From positions 62,001 through 126,000 of the forward strand of contig UQBS01000001.1 in the NCBI GenBank assembly GCA_900539345.1: a stretch of DNA of 64,000 bases, given 5' to 3'. Position 1 is the first letter of the stretch, and each line of letters begins with the position of its first letter. Origin of the DNA: an uncultured Coriobacteriaceae bacterium. GTDB taxonomy: Bacteria; Actinomycetota; Coriobacteriia; Coriobacteriales; UMGS124. Shown here piece by piece: positions 1 to 9,204 of this stretch. Under the pieces are notes generated by a model, which saw only the letters and a list, made by a program, of their open reading frames with translations, made no database searches and had not been told where the DNA came from. The translations under genes and the position numbers were made by a program.

Positions 1-247
1 TGTACAGGTTGATGACCGTGCGGGCAAGCGTGGACTTGCCGCAGCCGGACTCGCCCACCAGGCCGAGCGTCTCGCCTGCGTTGAGGGAGAACGACACGTG
101 ATCCACGGCGGTGAGGTGCTTGCGCTCCTTGCGCATGACGGCGTCAAGCACGCCGTACTTGAGGGGGAAGCTCTTGCACAGGTCGGTCACCTCAAGCAGG
201 GGCTCGCCCTGCGCGGCAGCCTTGGGAGCCTTCGTCTCTTCGGCCAT
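1..247 (-). CDS. Oligopeptide ABC transporter ATP-binding protein, OppF/DppF type (partial)
   Basis: Only the first 82 codons lie inside the window; the gene runs off the left edge. The visible part begins [20 protein letters not shown] and includes the Walker A motif GESGCGKST, so this is the N-terminal half of a nucleotide-binding domain that powers peptide import at the inner face of the membrane. Its ATG shares an A with the stop codon of the upstream ATPase gene (TAATG), which indicates translational coupling. It is the last visible gene of a minus-strand operon of binding protein, two permeases and two ATPases. The OppF-like assignment rests on its position after an OppD-like gene. The signature and Walker B motifs are outside the window. 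Confidence 0.9.
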   Translation of the reverse strand, partial: MAEETKAPKAAAQGEPLLEVTDLCKSFPLKYGVLDAVMRKERKHLTAVDHVSFSLNAGETLGLVGESGCGKSTLARTVINLY

Positions 248-1356
248 TATGCAACGCCTCCCTTCTTCTTGGGCGTGATGTCGGGCGTAAGGGCATCGGC
301 CGCATCCTTGTCGGCGTTGACGCCCTGCTCAGAGCCGGATGCAATGAGCTCTTCAGCGAAGTCGCGGTCCTGGTCGGTCACGCGGGTGCGGTCGTAGGGG
401 TCGGCGTGGTGGCAACGCACGCGGTGGCCACCCACAAGCGTCTGCATGTTGGGGGCCTTGGTGCGGCACATCTCGTCGGCAAAGGGGCAGCGGGGCGCAA
501 AAGCGCAGCCCACAATCTCGTGAGCCAGGTTCGGCGGCGCACCGTGGATGGGCTCCAGACGGGCGCGCGTGTCGTTCTCAGCAGGCAGCGAGTTGATGAG
601 GCCCACGGTGTAGGGGTGCTTGGGGTGGTGCAGCAGGTTGCGCGTGTCGGCGATCTCGACGATGCGGCCGGCGTACATGACGCCCACGTGGTGGCACATC
701 TCGTTCACGACGCCCAGGTCGTGCGTCACGAGCAGGATGGACATGCCGAGCTTCTCGCGCAGGTCGTTGAGCAGGCAGATGATCTGGTCCTGGATGGTGA
801 CGTCGAGGGCGGTGGTGGGCTCGTCGGCAAGCAGCAGACGAGGCTGGCTTGCCAGGGCGATGGCGATCATCACGCGCTGACGCATACCGCCCGACATCTC
901 ATGGACGTAGTTGCCCATGCGGTTGGCCGGCTCGGGGATGCCCACGAGGCGCAGCAGCTCGATAGCGCGCTCCTCCATCTCCTTCTTGCTCAGACCCTCG
1001 CGCTTGAGGGACTCGAAGAATTGCTTGCGCACGGTGGTGACCGGGTTGAGCGAGGTCATCGGGTCCTGGAAGATCATGCCGATCTCTTTGCCGCGCAGGC
1101 CTCGAATCTCGCGGTCGTTCATCGTCGTGAGCTCCTGGCCCTTGTAGCGCACGGAGCCGCCCACGATCTTGCCCACCTCGGGCAGCAGGCGCACGAGCGA
1201 ACGGGCGGTGGTGGACTTACCGCAGCCCGATTCGCCTACCAGGCCGAACGTCTCGCCCTCGGCGATGGAGAACGTGACCTTCTCCACGGCGCGCACCGTG
1301 GAGCTCTTGGTTATGTAGTGCATTGAGAGGTCGTCGACCTCGAGGATGTTTGCCAT
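247..1356 (-). CDS. Oligopeptide ABC transporter ATP-binding protein, OppD/DppD type
   Basis: A 369-residue ATPase subunit of a family-5 peptide importer. It shows Walker A ([13 protein letters not shown], about residue 40), the signature [15 protein letters not shown], Walker [14 protein letters not shown] and the switch histidine in VTHDLG. Near residue 285 a cysteine-containing oligo_HPY region ([14 protein letters not shown]) follows; this is the C-terminal extension typical of OppD/DppD, which in some relatives holds an iron-sulfur cluster. A charged tail of about 50 residues extends beyond the usual end. It lies 15 bp downstream of the second permease and overlaps the next ATPase by one base. 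The substrate cannot be read from the sequence. Confidence 0.93.
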   Translation of the reverse strand: MANILEVDDLSMHYITKSSTVRAVEKVTFSIAEGETFGLVGESGCGKSTTARSLVRLLPEVGKIVGGSVRYKGQELTTMNDREIRGLRGKEIGMIFQDPMTSLNPVTTVRKQFFESLKREGLSKKEMEERAIELLRLVGIPEPANRMGNYVHEMSGGMRQRVMIAIALASQPRLLLADEPTTALDVTIQDQIICLLNDLREKLGMSILLVTHDLGVVNEMCHHVGVMYAGRIVEIADTRNLLHHPKHPYTVGLINSLPAENDTRARLEPIHGAPPNLAHEIVGCAFAPRCPFADEMCRTKAPNMQTLVGGHRVRCHHADPYDRTRVTDQDRDFAEELIASGSEQGVNADKDAADALTPDITPKKKGGVA

Positions 1357-1371
1357 GTCTCAGGCCCCCTT

Positions 1372-2247
1372 CTAGTCCTTGGTCCTGAGCAGGTCGTTGA
1401 GGCCGTCGCCAAAGAGCGAGAAGCCGAGACCAACGATTGCCATGACGATGCCGGGCATGGAGGAAATCCACCAATAGCCGCCGAGCAGGTAGCTCTTGCC
1501 ACTGGAGATGATGGAGCCCCACTCAAGGGTGGCGGCGTCCACGCCCAGGCCCAGGAAGCTCATGGAGGCGGCGGTCATGATGCACATGACGATGTCGGAG
1601 GCCGCGTACACCACGGAGCTGGAGATGACGTTGGGCAGGATGTGGCGGAAGATGATCTTCGCATCGGAGTAGCCCAGGGTCTTGGCGGCCTGCACATACT
1701 CGGAGTTCTTGGCGATGAGGACCTCGGAGCGCACGAGACGCGTGTAGGGAGGCCAGCTTACGATCCACATGGCGATGAGCAGGTTCATGACGCCGTTGCC
1801 CAGGATGGCCACGATGGCGATGGCGAGGACCATGAACGGGAACGCCACGAAAATGTCGAGGATGCGCATGATGATGGTGTCGAGCTTGCCGCCGTAGTAG
1901 CCGCAGATGAGACCCAGAAGGGTGCCCACCACGAAGGGCAGGGCCACCGAACCCAGGCCGATGAGCAGGTCGAGGCGCGTGGCGGCGATGACCATGGTGT
2001 AGATGTCGCGGCCGTAGTTGTCGGTGCCGAACCAGTGCTCGGCGCTGGGCGCTTGGAGCATGGCGGTGAAGTCCATGAGGTCGGTGACGGGCTTGGCGGC
2101 ATCAGGGGCGAAGAGCGTGGGGAAGGCCGCCACGACAAATGCCAGCGCCACGATCACGGCGCCGATGACAAGGCTGGGGCTGCGGCGCCAAATCGGGATC
2201 TTCTTGACCTTGGTGCGCTTGGGAGCGAGTGCTGCAGTGTCTGCCAT
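1372..2247 (-). CDS. Oligopeptide ABC transporter permease, OppC/DppC type
   Basis: A 291-residue inner-membrane permease. The N-terminal transmembrane helix follows a basic stretch (KRTKVKKIPIWRR). It is followed by the family signature around HWFGTDNYGRDIYTMVI, several hydrophobic helices, and the EAA-type cytoplasmic loop near LVRSEVLIAKNSEYVQAAKT that docks to the ATPases. The start codon shares a base with the stop of the preceding permease gene (TAATG). Length and order match OppC/DppC subunits. It forms the membrane channel with the OppB-like protein encoded just upstream. Confidence 0.93.
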   Translation of the reverse strand: MADTAALAPKRTKVKKIPIWRRSPSLVIGAVIVALAFVVAAFPTLFAPDAAKPVTDLMDFTAMLQAPSAEHWFGTDNYGRDIYTMVIAATRLDLLIGLGSVALPFVVGTLLGLICGYYGGKLDTIIMRILDIFVAFPFMVLAIAIVAILGNGVMNLLIAMWIVSWPPYTRLVRSEVLIAKNSEYVQAAKTLGYSDAKIIFRHILPNVISSSVVYAASDIVMCIMTAASMSFLGLGVDAATLEWGSIISSGKSYLLGGYWWISSMPGIVMAIVGLGFSLFGDGLNDLLRTKD

Positions 2248-3197
2248 TATTTCTCATCTCCCAACTTGATACGGTGGTCGAGCACCGAGTAGAGAATGTC
2301 GGTGACGAGGTTCACGACGAGCGTGATGATGACGAACACCATGACGCAAGCCTGGACGGTGGCGTAGTCGCGGCCGGTGACCGACTGCACGAGCAGGGCG
2401 CCGATGCCCGGCAGGCCGAAGATGTTCTCGATGATGACCGAGCCGGAAAGCATGCCGATGATGCGCATCGACAGCAGCGTGGCCGTGGGGATGAGGGCGT
2501 TGCGAAGCACGTAGCCCGTGGAAATCACCCAGCTAGAGAGGCCCTTGGAGCGGCCGAAGTCCACGTAGTCGGCATTGCGCACATCAACGACGTTGTTGCG
2601 CACGTTACGAATGACGACGGCGATGGAGGAGAAGGCCAGGGTGAAGCCAGGAAGGATGAGCGCCTCGAAATGCTCGGGCCACGTCTTGCCCCAGCCGGAG
2701 GTGGGGAAGATTCCCAGGTTCACGCCGAAGACGATGAGCAGCACCAGGCCTACCCAGAACGAAGGGGCAGCCAGGCCGATGAGGGCAAAGATGCGCGTCA
2801 GGATGTCGGGCAGCTTGTCCTTCTTCACGCCGGCCATGTAGCCCAGGGGCAGAGCCACGATGACGGTGAAGACCGTGGCGGTGAGGGCCAGGCACAGGGT
2901 CACCTGCATGCGCGAGGCGATGAGCTGCGAGACGGGCATCTTGTAGATGGTGGACGAGCCCAGGTCGCCTTGCACGAGGTTGCTTACGTACACGGTGAAC
3001 TGAGTCCACAGCGATGCGTTGAGGCCCATCTGCTCCTTGAGCGCCTCATACACCTTGGGGTCGATCTTGTCGCCCAGCGTTGCGAGAGCCGCGTCGCCAG
3101 GCAGAAGGCGCATAAGCAGGAATATCGCGATGACTGCAATGATGAGCACGGGGATCATCTGCAACACACGTTTCACGATGTAACGGAATGTTTCCAC
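2247..3197 (-). CDS. Oligopeptide ABC transporter permease, OppB/DppB type
   Basis: A 316-residue permease beginning METFRYIVKRVLQMIPVLII, the usual OppB/DppB start with a first membrane helix right after a short amphipathic stretch. Later helices and the EAA loop (NADYVDFGRSKGLSSWV) are present. It is the first permease gene after the binding protein, from which it is separated by about 210 bp; no convincing terminator is visible in that gap. That spacing lets the binding protein be made in excess. The ribosome site GGAAAGGAAGG lies close upstream of the ATG. Confidence 0.93.
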   Translation of the reverse strand: METFRYIVKRVLQMIPVLIIAVIAIFLLMRLLPGDAALATLGDKIDPKVYEALKEQMGLNASLWTQFTVYVSNLVQGDLGSSTIYKMPVSQLIASRMQVTLCLALTATVFTVIVALPLGYMAGVKKDKLPDILTRIFALIGLAAPSFWVGLVLLIVFGVNLGIFPTSGWGKTWPEHFEALILPGFTLAFSSIAVVIRNVRNNVVDVRNADYVDFGRSKGLSSWVISTGYVLRNALIPTATLLSMRIIGMLSGSVIIENIFGLPGIGALLVQSVTGRDYATVQACVMVFVIITLVVNLVTDILYSVLDHRIKLGDEK

Positions 3198-3407
3198 GCC
3201 TTCCCCTCCTTCCTTTCCTCTCCTTGCGTGCGAATACAGAACTGTATATGCACACGTCTTCCATACACGAATTGCTAATCATACACGCTTTTTTACTCGT
3301 AACTACATCAAATGGGGCCGCGATGGATTTTTCCACCGCAGCCCCCGGATATTTGCGTTGTTACGCCTTAAGCGCGCGCCCAGTAAAGCTCAACCCTCGC
3401 GTGAGGA

Positions 3408-4955
3408 TTAGGCCTCGCGGGCAAGGTCCTCGAGGCGGTAGTTGCCAAGCGGGGTCTGGACCCAGCCGGTGACGGCCTTGTTCATGGCGTTGCACCAAGG
3501 GGTGACCATGAGCGGCACGTAGATGGCCAGCTCGCGCAGCTTCTGCTGAATCTGAGCGTAGAGGTCCTTGCGCTTCTCCTCGTCGAGCTCGATGAGGGCG
3601 TCGGAGTTGAGCTGCTGCATCTCGTCGTCAAACTCCATGCCGGAGTAGTAGCCGCAGGTGACGCTGTAGTCGAACACGAACTGCATCATCTCAGCGGGGT
3701 CGGTGACGTCGTCGTTCCAGCCGGAGATGATGAAGTCGTAGTTGGAAAGGTCCTTGCGGGCGGCGGAGTAAGCCGTGGCCTCAATCTGGTTGAGTTTCAC
3801 GGTGACGCCGATTTGCGCCCACTGCTTCATGAGGATCATGCCGATCTGCTGATTGGTCTCGTTGCCCTCGCGCATCAGCAGGGTGAGCTCAAACGGGCCG
3901 ACGCCGGCCTCCTCAAGCAGGGCCTTTGCCTTCTCGATGTCGCCGGAGGGCTGGTCGGAGGCATAGTAGAACTCAGAGGTGGGGTTGATGATGGAGCTGG
4001 CGGGCGTGGCGTAGCCGAAGGTGATGGTGTCCACGAACTCCTGGGAGTTGGTGGCCAGGTAGAGGGCCTCGCGCACCTTGGGGTCAGCGAGCTTCTCGCT
4101 CTTGCTGTTCAGCGACAGCCAGTACACCATGGTGGAGGGGTCAGCCTCGACGCTGATGTTGGGGTCGCCCTCGAGCTGCATCAGGCCAGAGAAGGACAGG
4201 TCGGTAGCGATGTCGATGTCGCCGCCCTGCAGCTGGATGATGCGGGCCGCGTCGTCGGAGACAACCTTGAACTCGACGGTCTTGGTGAGGGGCTTGCCCT
4301 CAACGCGGTAGTTGGGGTTGGCCTCAAGCGTGAGGTACTCGCCCTTCTTCCACTCGGAGACGGCATAGGGGCCGGTGCCGAGGATGCCGTTGTGGTATTC
4401 GTCGGCACCGGCCTTCTCGAAGTAGGCCTTGCTCTGAACGCCCACGGTGAAGATGCAGAGGTTGGCCAGCGTGGAGGCAGCCTCTTCCTTGGTGTAGACG
4501 ATGACGGTGGTGTCGTCGGGGCACTCGACGTGGTCGAGGTTCTCGACGCACATATGCCAGCTGGAGTCCTCAGTCTCGATGGCGCGGGTGAAGGTCCACT
4601 CCCAGTCCTCAGCGGTGACGGGGGTGCCGTCGGAGAAGAGCAGGCCCTCCTGCACGTGGAAGGTGTAGACCTTGCCGTCCTCGGAAATCTCGGGCATGTC
4701 GGTGGCCAGGCAGGGCTCGATGGAGGAGCCGTCGTCGGAGCTCTTCAGCAGGCCGTCGAGGATGAGGTTGAAGATGAAGATGTTCGGGTTGCCGGTGCAG
4801 GTCACAGGGTCGAGGTCGTCGGAGTCGACGGCGCGGCCGATGACGATCTTCTCGACTGGGTCGGCGTTGGCGACGTTGACGCCACCGAAGGCGGCCAGGG
4901 TGCCCAGGGCAGCAGAGCTGAGCAGGAAATTGCGGCGGCTAAGCTGAAGGTCCAT
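3408..4955 (-). CDS. Family-5 peptide-binding protein with twin-arginine signal
   Basis: A 515-residue extracellular solute-binding protein of the OppA/DppA/NikA family. The start at 4955 follows the ribosome site AAAGGGAGACACAC and gives the signal LSRRNFLLSSAALGTLAAFG, a twin-arginine type sequence ending near ANADP. An in-frame upstream extension to 5120 lacks these features and is rejected. There is no lipobox cysteine, unlike most Gram-positive binding proteins. The family signature GTGPYAVSEWKKGEYLTLEANPNY is split across about residues 190-215. It feeds the downstream OppBCDF-like genes. Substrates are probably short peptides, but related proteins bind nickel or glutathione. Confidence 0.92.
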   Translation of the reverse strand: MDLQLSRRNFLLSSAALGTLAAFGGVNVANADPVEKIVIGRAVDSDDLDPVTCTGNPNIFIFNLILDGLLKSSDDGSSIEPCLATDMPEISEDGKVYTFHVQEGLLFSDGTPVTAEDWEWTFTRAIETEDSSWHMCVENLDHVECPDDTTVIVYTKEEAASTLANLCIFTVGVQSKAYFEKAGADEYHNGILGTGPYAVSEWKKGEYLTLEANPNYRVEGKPLTKTVEFKVVSDDAARIIQLQGGDIDIATDLSFSGLMQLEGDPNISVEADPSTMVYWLSLNSKSEKLADPKVREALYLATNSQEFVDTITFGYATPASSIINPTSEFYYASDQPSGDIEKAKALLEEAGVGPFELTLLMREGNETNQQIGMILMKQWAQIGVTVKLNQIEATAYSAARKDLSNYDFIISGWNDDVTDPAEMMQFVFDYSVTCGYYSGMEFDDEMQQLNSDALIELDEEKRKDLYAQIQQKLRELAIYVPLMVTPWCNAMNKAVTGWVQTPLGNYRLEDLAREA

Positions 4956-5120
4956 GTGTGTCTCCCTTTCGTATGCCCGCCCTCGGGCTGAGGCCGGGCT
5001 GTACCCTTGTGCTGAAGATGTCAGGCTGTGCCAGACTGTTCCAACACCGTGCTTTGCATTGTGGCAGCGGAAAATGCGAAGGGGGCCGCAAACGGCGCAG
5101 ATTTCAACACTTGGTAACAA

Positions 5121-5160
5121 AAGGCCCTCGGCCAGATTAAAAGTGCTGGTCGAGGGCCTA
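5121..5160 (-). terminator. Rho-independent terminator after the M42 peptidase gene
   Basis: Arms AGGCCCTCGGCC and GGTCGAGGGCCT can form a stem of about 13 bp around a 12-base loop. Reading on the minus strand, the stem is followed by TTTTGTT. It sits about 100 bp past the peptidase stop and before the binding protein gene, so the two genes are probably separate units. In the 309-bp gap 4956-5264 I see this hairpin and no gene; the binding-protein promoter must lie here, but I cannot place it with confidence. Confidence 0.7.
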
Positions 5161-5264
5161 TAACTGAAATCTTATGTTAATTTGCGCGCATGAACGGGCG
5201 GTTAAATTCTCCACAGGAGCGTGCTGGGCGCCCGCGAACGGTGGAATTGCCGCCCTCTGCGGTC

Positions 5265-6377
5265 TTAGAACTCGGCGACGACTTCGGGGGTAAGCGAGGC
5301 CACGCTTGCCACGGCCACGCGCGCCGTGTTCATCACGTCGTCGATGCTGGCGATGGCGCAGTTCGAGTGGATGTAGCGGCAGGGGACGCCGGCCACCACG
5401 CAGGGGATGCCGTTGTCCATGAGGTGTGCGATGCCGCCGTCGGTGCCGCCGCCCACGCGCACCGCGCCCTGGGCAGGCAGGCCCGCCTGCTTGGCCGCAT
5501 TGAGCACGAAGCGCTGGTAGCGGGGGTGCGTGATCATGCAGCAGTCGGCGTAGCGCAGCATCGGGCCCTGGTTGACGCAGCACTGCGCGTCGTCGGGGTT
5601 GCCGAACGTGTCATCGGCCGGGGCGCCCTCGAACATGAAGCAGACGCTGGGGTTGAAGTGACGCACGGCGCTCGCCACGCCGCGCTCGCCAACCTCTTCC
5701 TGGGCGCTGACCGAGGCAACGACGTCGAAGGGCAGGTCGAGCTTGGAGAGCTCGCGCATGGCCAGCAGCATGGCGGCCACGCCGGCGCGGCAGTCGAAGG
5801 CCTTGCCGAACATCATGCGCTGCTCGGGCTGGTAGTGGAACGTGGTGGCCGGGCACACGGGCTCGCCGACGCCCATGTGGAACTTCTCGATGGCCTCCTG
5901 CTTGCTCGTGGCGCCCACGTCGATCTTGAGCTCCATGCCGGCAAGGCCCGCCTCGCGCTCGGCGGGCGTCATGAAGTGCGGGGGCTTTGCGCCAACGACG
6001 CCGCGCACCCAGTTGCCCTCGGTGGTGCGCACGAGCACCTCCATGCCGATGGTGCTGCCCTTGGAGAAGCCGCCCAGGTTGATGAAGGTGAGGGTGCCGT
6101 CGGCGTGGATGGACTTCACCATGAGGCCCACCTCGTCGCCATGGGCGTCGAGCATGACGACGGGCTTGGTGCCCGAGAAGTTCTTGGGCTTGATGAAGCC
6201 GCACATGAGCGAGTTGCGCTCGAAGTCGGCGAAGGGCTCGCAGAACTCCTTGACGGCCGCGAGGGTCTCTTCCTCGAAGCCCGAGGGGCTCTTGGCGTTG
6301 GAAAGCTTGCCCATGAGGTTGACGACTTCGGCGTCCTCGAAGGCAATGCTTGCGGCATCGATGCTTGAGCAAGTCAT
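5265..6377 (-). CDS. M42-family metallo-aminopeptidase
   Basis: A 370-residue cytosolic aminopeptidase of the FrvX/PepA (M42) family, which forms large dodecamers and trims N-terminal residues from short peptides. The metal and catalytic motifs are visible in order: LDAHGDEVGLMV (metal histidine and aspartate), SAQEEVGERG (general base glutamate and next metal ligand), GGGTDGG and the late HSNCAIASIDD histidine. The ATG at 6377 follows AAAGGGGATTTGCTTC; the longer in-frame reading to 6491 is rejected. Its place directly before a peptide importer on the same strand suggests that it processes imported peptides. Confidence 0.9.
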   Translation of the reverse strand: MTCSSIDAASIAFEDAEVVNLMGKLSNAKSPSGFEEETLAAVKEFCEPFADFERNSLMCGFIKPKNFSGTKPVVMLDAHGDEVGLMVKSIHADGTLTFINLGGFSKGSTIGMEVLVRTTEGNWVRGVVGAKPPHFMTPAEREAGLAGMELKIDVGATSKQEAIEKFHMGVGEPVCPATTFHYQPEQRMMFGKAFDCRAGVAAMLLAMRELSKLDLPFDVVASVSAQEEVGERGVASAVRHFNPSVCFMFEGAPADDTFGNPDDAQCCVNQGPMLRYADCCMITHPRYQRFVLNAAKQAGLPAQGAVRVGGGTDGGIAHLMDNGIPCVVAGVPCRYIHSNCAIASIDDVMNTARVAVASVASLTPEVVAEF

Positions 6378-6665
6378 GAAGCAAATCCCCTTTCGTTTGG
6401 CATGCCGGGCCGCACGGGGCGGCTCGCGCTGGGTGACCAGATTGCACGCATCATAGCCCGCTTGTGCCATGAGGGAAACACTGGCGACCATTCAGTTCAA
6501 AACGGCCACGCAAGGTGGGGTAGCGAAAGGGGCTCCGGTGCGGTCTTGGCGATTGAGGAGAGTTGCGCTTCCGTTCACAAGATGCAAACGTTGGAGGTTA
6601 GAATGGCGCTCGTTCAATTCGGGCGACCGACATCGCGCCGGCCGCGTCAACGAAAGGGGACCGCC

Positions 6666-7508
6666 ATGCGTTTGGCTCGCATCACTTGGCCTCAGTGCCA
6701 GGCCTATTTCAAGGACAACGACACCGTCCTCATCGGCGTGGGATCCATTGAGTGCCACGGCCTGCACAACCCGCTCGGCACTGACACCATGGCGCCCGAC
6801 TATCTCATGGACCTCATCGAGGCTCGCGAGCCCAGCGTGCTCATCGCCCCCACCGTGCCCTACGGCGCTACCGACGACCTCATGGGCTTCCCGGGCACCG
6901 TGTCGCTGGGTGTGCAGGGCCTCATCGACGTGCTTATGAGCATCACCGATTCGCTGTATGCCTATGGCGCGCGTCGTTTTGTCTTTGTGAACGGCCACGG
7001 CGGCAACGTCAAGTCCATCGCCACGGTGTGCTCGGCTCTCAACGAGCAGGGCTGCATCGCCGTCCTCATGAACTGGTGGAAGATGGCCCCTCAGCTTAAC
7101 CCCGCATGGGGCGGCGGCCACGGCGACGGTATGGAGACGAGCGCCAACCTCGCCATTGATCCCGAGAGCGTGGATATGACGGCGCTTGCCCCCGAGGCAC
7201 TGCGCGATGACTTCGGCCCCTCGCTCAAGACGACAGGCTGGGTGAGCGTGGAGTGGGACGGTGTGTCGGTCGACATGCCCCGCCCGCTCGTGCGCATGGC
7301 CTCCAACGGCTGGGTGGCCGAGGGCCACGACAACCCGCCTGAGACCGCCAGCGCCGAGCTGGGCAAGGCCATGCTCGAGGGCACGGCCGACTACATCGCC
7401 CGCTTCGTGGCCAACCTGCGCGATGTGGAGCTGCCCGAGCCGCTGTGCTACGAGGACGAAACCGCCAAGGGACTGGCATACATCGAGGGTCTTAAGGCTG
7501 GCAAATAG
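6666..7508 (+). CDS. Creatininase-family amidohydrolase, copy 1
   Basis: A 280-residue metal-dependent amidohydrolase. Family hallmarks are the N-terminal IGVGSIECHGLHNPLGTD, in which the usual E(Q)HG metal motif reads ECHG and is followed by the metal aspartate, then FVNGHGGNVKSI and GGHGDGMETSANLAID. The ATG at 6666 follows the ribosome site AAAGGGGACCGCC; the longer open frame from 6402 lacks one. It starts divergently from the M42 peptidase and is followed 79 bp later by a paralogue. Members open cyclic amides such as creatinine or cleave formamides; the true substrate is unknown here. Confidence 0.88.
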   Translation: MRLARITWPQCQAYFKDNDTVLIGVGSIECHGLHNPLGTDTMAPDYLMDLIEAREPSVLIAPTVPYGATDDLMGFPGTVSLGVQGLIDVLMSITDSLYAYGARRFVFVNGHGGNVKSIATVCSALNEQGCIAVLMNWWKMAPQLNPAWGGGHGDGMETSANLAIDPESVDMTALAPEALRDDFGPSLKTTGWVSVEWDGVSVDMPRPLVRMASNGWVAEGHDNPPETASAELGKAMLEGTADYIARFVANLRDVELPEPLCYEDETAKGLAYIEGLKAGK

Positions 7509-7587
7509 CAACGCGTACTGTATGGTTGAAGGTTGCTGTAAACCCTAAAGGTCGCAGCTTATCGCCTTGTTTGAAAGGAAGCTCACC

Positions 7588-8364
7588 ATGCGTCTTGAAC
7601 GTAGCACATACCCTCAAGTAGAGGCTTATCTTGAAGGTAATGACACCGTGCTCATGCTCTTTGGCTCCACCGAGCAGCACGGCAAGCACAACCCGTTGGG
7701 CACCGACTCGTTTGCTCCGCAGAAGCTCTCCGAGCTCATCGAGAAGGACCTGCCGGGACTCCTCATCGCGCCTATCCTGCCTTTCGGCTCCTCGCCTCGT
7801 TTCGTCGAGTTCCCCGGCACGTTCAACCTGGGCGACCAGCTCTACCTTGCCGTGGTGAAGAAGCTTTGCGAGAACCTTTACGACCAGGGTTTCCGTCACT
7901 TCGTGTTCTTGAACGGCCACGGCGGCAACTCCAAGGCGCTCACTGAGTGCCAGCTCGACCTTGCCCAGAAGGGCTGCCGTGCGGCATTGCTCAACTGGTG
8001 GAGCATGGTGGCCGACTTCAACCCGGAGTGGGCCGGCGGCCACGGTGGCGGCCAGGAGACGAGCGCCAACCTCTACATCGATCCCACCATGGTGGACCTC
8101 GACAGCGTCGAGGGCATGGGCCTCATCAACGACTTGGGTGACGACATGCCCAGCGTCCACTTCGACACCGTGAAGTACAAGGGCGTGAGCGTGACGGTGC
8201 CTCGCCCCACCAACTATTACGCTGAGAACGGCTGGATCGGTCCCGACGACCCCAAGAAGGCCAGCGCCGAATGGGGCCGCGAGATGATGGAGACTGTGGC
8301 TGCTTGGATGGTCGACTTCATCCAAGCGTTCTCCAAGACTCCTCTGCCCGATTCCGAGGACTAA
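7588..8364 (+). CDS. Creatininase-family amidohydrolase, copy 2
   Basis: A 258-residue paralogue of the gene just upstream. It has MLFGSTEQHGKHNPLGTD, the canonical EQHG form of the metal motif, plus FLNGHGGNSKAL and GGHGGGQETSANLYID. The ATG at 7588 follows GAAAGGAAGCTCACC. The two copies are alike throughout, share the NWWSM/NWWKM segment and probably arose by tandem duplication, but they differ in the first metal motif and in length. The pair may make a mixed oligomer or act on related cyclic amides. Confidence 0.88.
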   Translation: MRLERSTYPQVEAYLEGNDTVLMLFGSTEQHGKHNPLGTDSFAPQKLSELIEKDLPGLLIAPILPFGSSPRFVEFPGTFNLGDQLYLAVVKKLCENLYDQGFRHFVFLNGHGGNSKALTECQLDLAQKGCRAALLNWWSMVADFNPEWAGGHGGGQETSANLYIDPTMVDLDSVEGMGLINDLGDDMPSVHFDTVKYKGVSVTVPRPTNYYAENGWIGPDDPKKASAEWGREMMETVAAWMVDFIQAFSKTPLPDSED

Positions 8365-8379
8365 GGAATTCGACGCGGC

Positions 8380-8982
8380 ATGCGTAAGACGCGGGCGGGA
8401 GCACAGACAACGCTAGAGGGCATCGAGGTCGTGCGCTCACGGCGCAAGACGCTCGCCCTTGAGGTGAAGGCTCCCGCCCGCGTTATCGTGCGCGCCCCCA
8501 TGCGCACCTCGCAGAAGGCGATTTGCGAATTTGTGGAGAGCCACCGTGCCTGGATCGCTGCGGCACTTGCACGTGTGCAAGCCCGCCAGGAGGCGCGTGC
8601 TCAGGCTGTCCAGCAAGAGGGCCTGCTGACCGAGGAGGACCTTGCGGCGCTTGCGCGCCAGGCCCGCCTGATAATCCCGGCACGCGTGGAGCACTTCGCC
8701 GCCCAGATAGGCGTGACCTATGGCCGCATAACCCTGCGATGCCAAAAAACGCGCTGGGGCAGCTGCTCGACGGCGGGCAACCTCAACTTCAACGTGCTGC
8801 TCATGCTCGCCCCGCCCGAGGTGCTCAACTACGTGGTGATTCACGAGCTGTGCCACCGCCTTGAGATGAACCACTCCGCACGCTTCTGGGACCTTGTCAG
8901 TCGTTACGATCCCGACCAGCGCCTCCATCGCGCCTGGCTCAAGGAGCACGGCTCGATGCTGCTTGCCCGCGCCGGGAAGTAG
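8380..8982 (+). CDS. YgjP-like (DUF45) M48-type metallohydrolase
   Basis: A 200-residue protein with the zinc-hydrolase motif HELCHRLEMNHSARFW near residue 150 (HExxH with a downstream histidine). It is preceded by the conserved family block TRWGSCSTAGNLNFN. YgjP/DUF45 proteins are putative zinc metallopeptidases; some have been reported as UTP pyrophosphatases. It begins 15 bp after the second creatininase gene and is probably cotranscribed. A terminator follows directly after its stop. The exact function is unknown. Confidence 0.85.
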   Translation: MRKTRAGAQTTLEGIEVVRSRRKTLALEVKAPARVIVRAPMRTSQKAICEFVESHRAWIAAALARVQARQEARAQAVQQEGLLTEEDLAALARQARLIIPARVEHFAAQIGVTYGRITLRCQKTRWGSCSTAGNLNFNVLLMLAPPEVLNYVVIHELCHRLEMNHSARFWDLVSRYDPDQRLHRAWLKEHGSMLLARAGK

Positions 8983-9019
8983 GCGGCGTTTAGGCGGGAT
9001 GGGCCGGTGCCGCCTTTTT
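8981..9019 (+). terminator. Rho-independent terminator
   Basis: The short arms AGGCGGC and GCCGCCT enclose GC-rich sequence and are followed by TTTTT on the plus strand, starting within the stop codon of the YgjP-like gene. It would end the creatininase-YgjP unit before the TetR gene. Confidence 0.6.
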
Positions 9020-9204
9020 CAATATGCCGCATTCTTGCACGTTCGGTCTGGGTCAGGCACATGCCGCATGCTGGGCCGTTCAGCCTGGCCGGGGTGAACA
9101 TGCGCTTCTTTCTGTCGTTTGCCACCCATCTTCGAATTGCCTTTTCCGCCGCGGGCCAAAACCTGCGATAATTGCGGCGTCGGCCGCAAACGCAGGGGAG
9201 ACGT

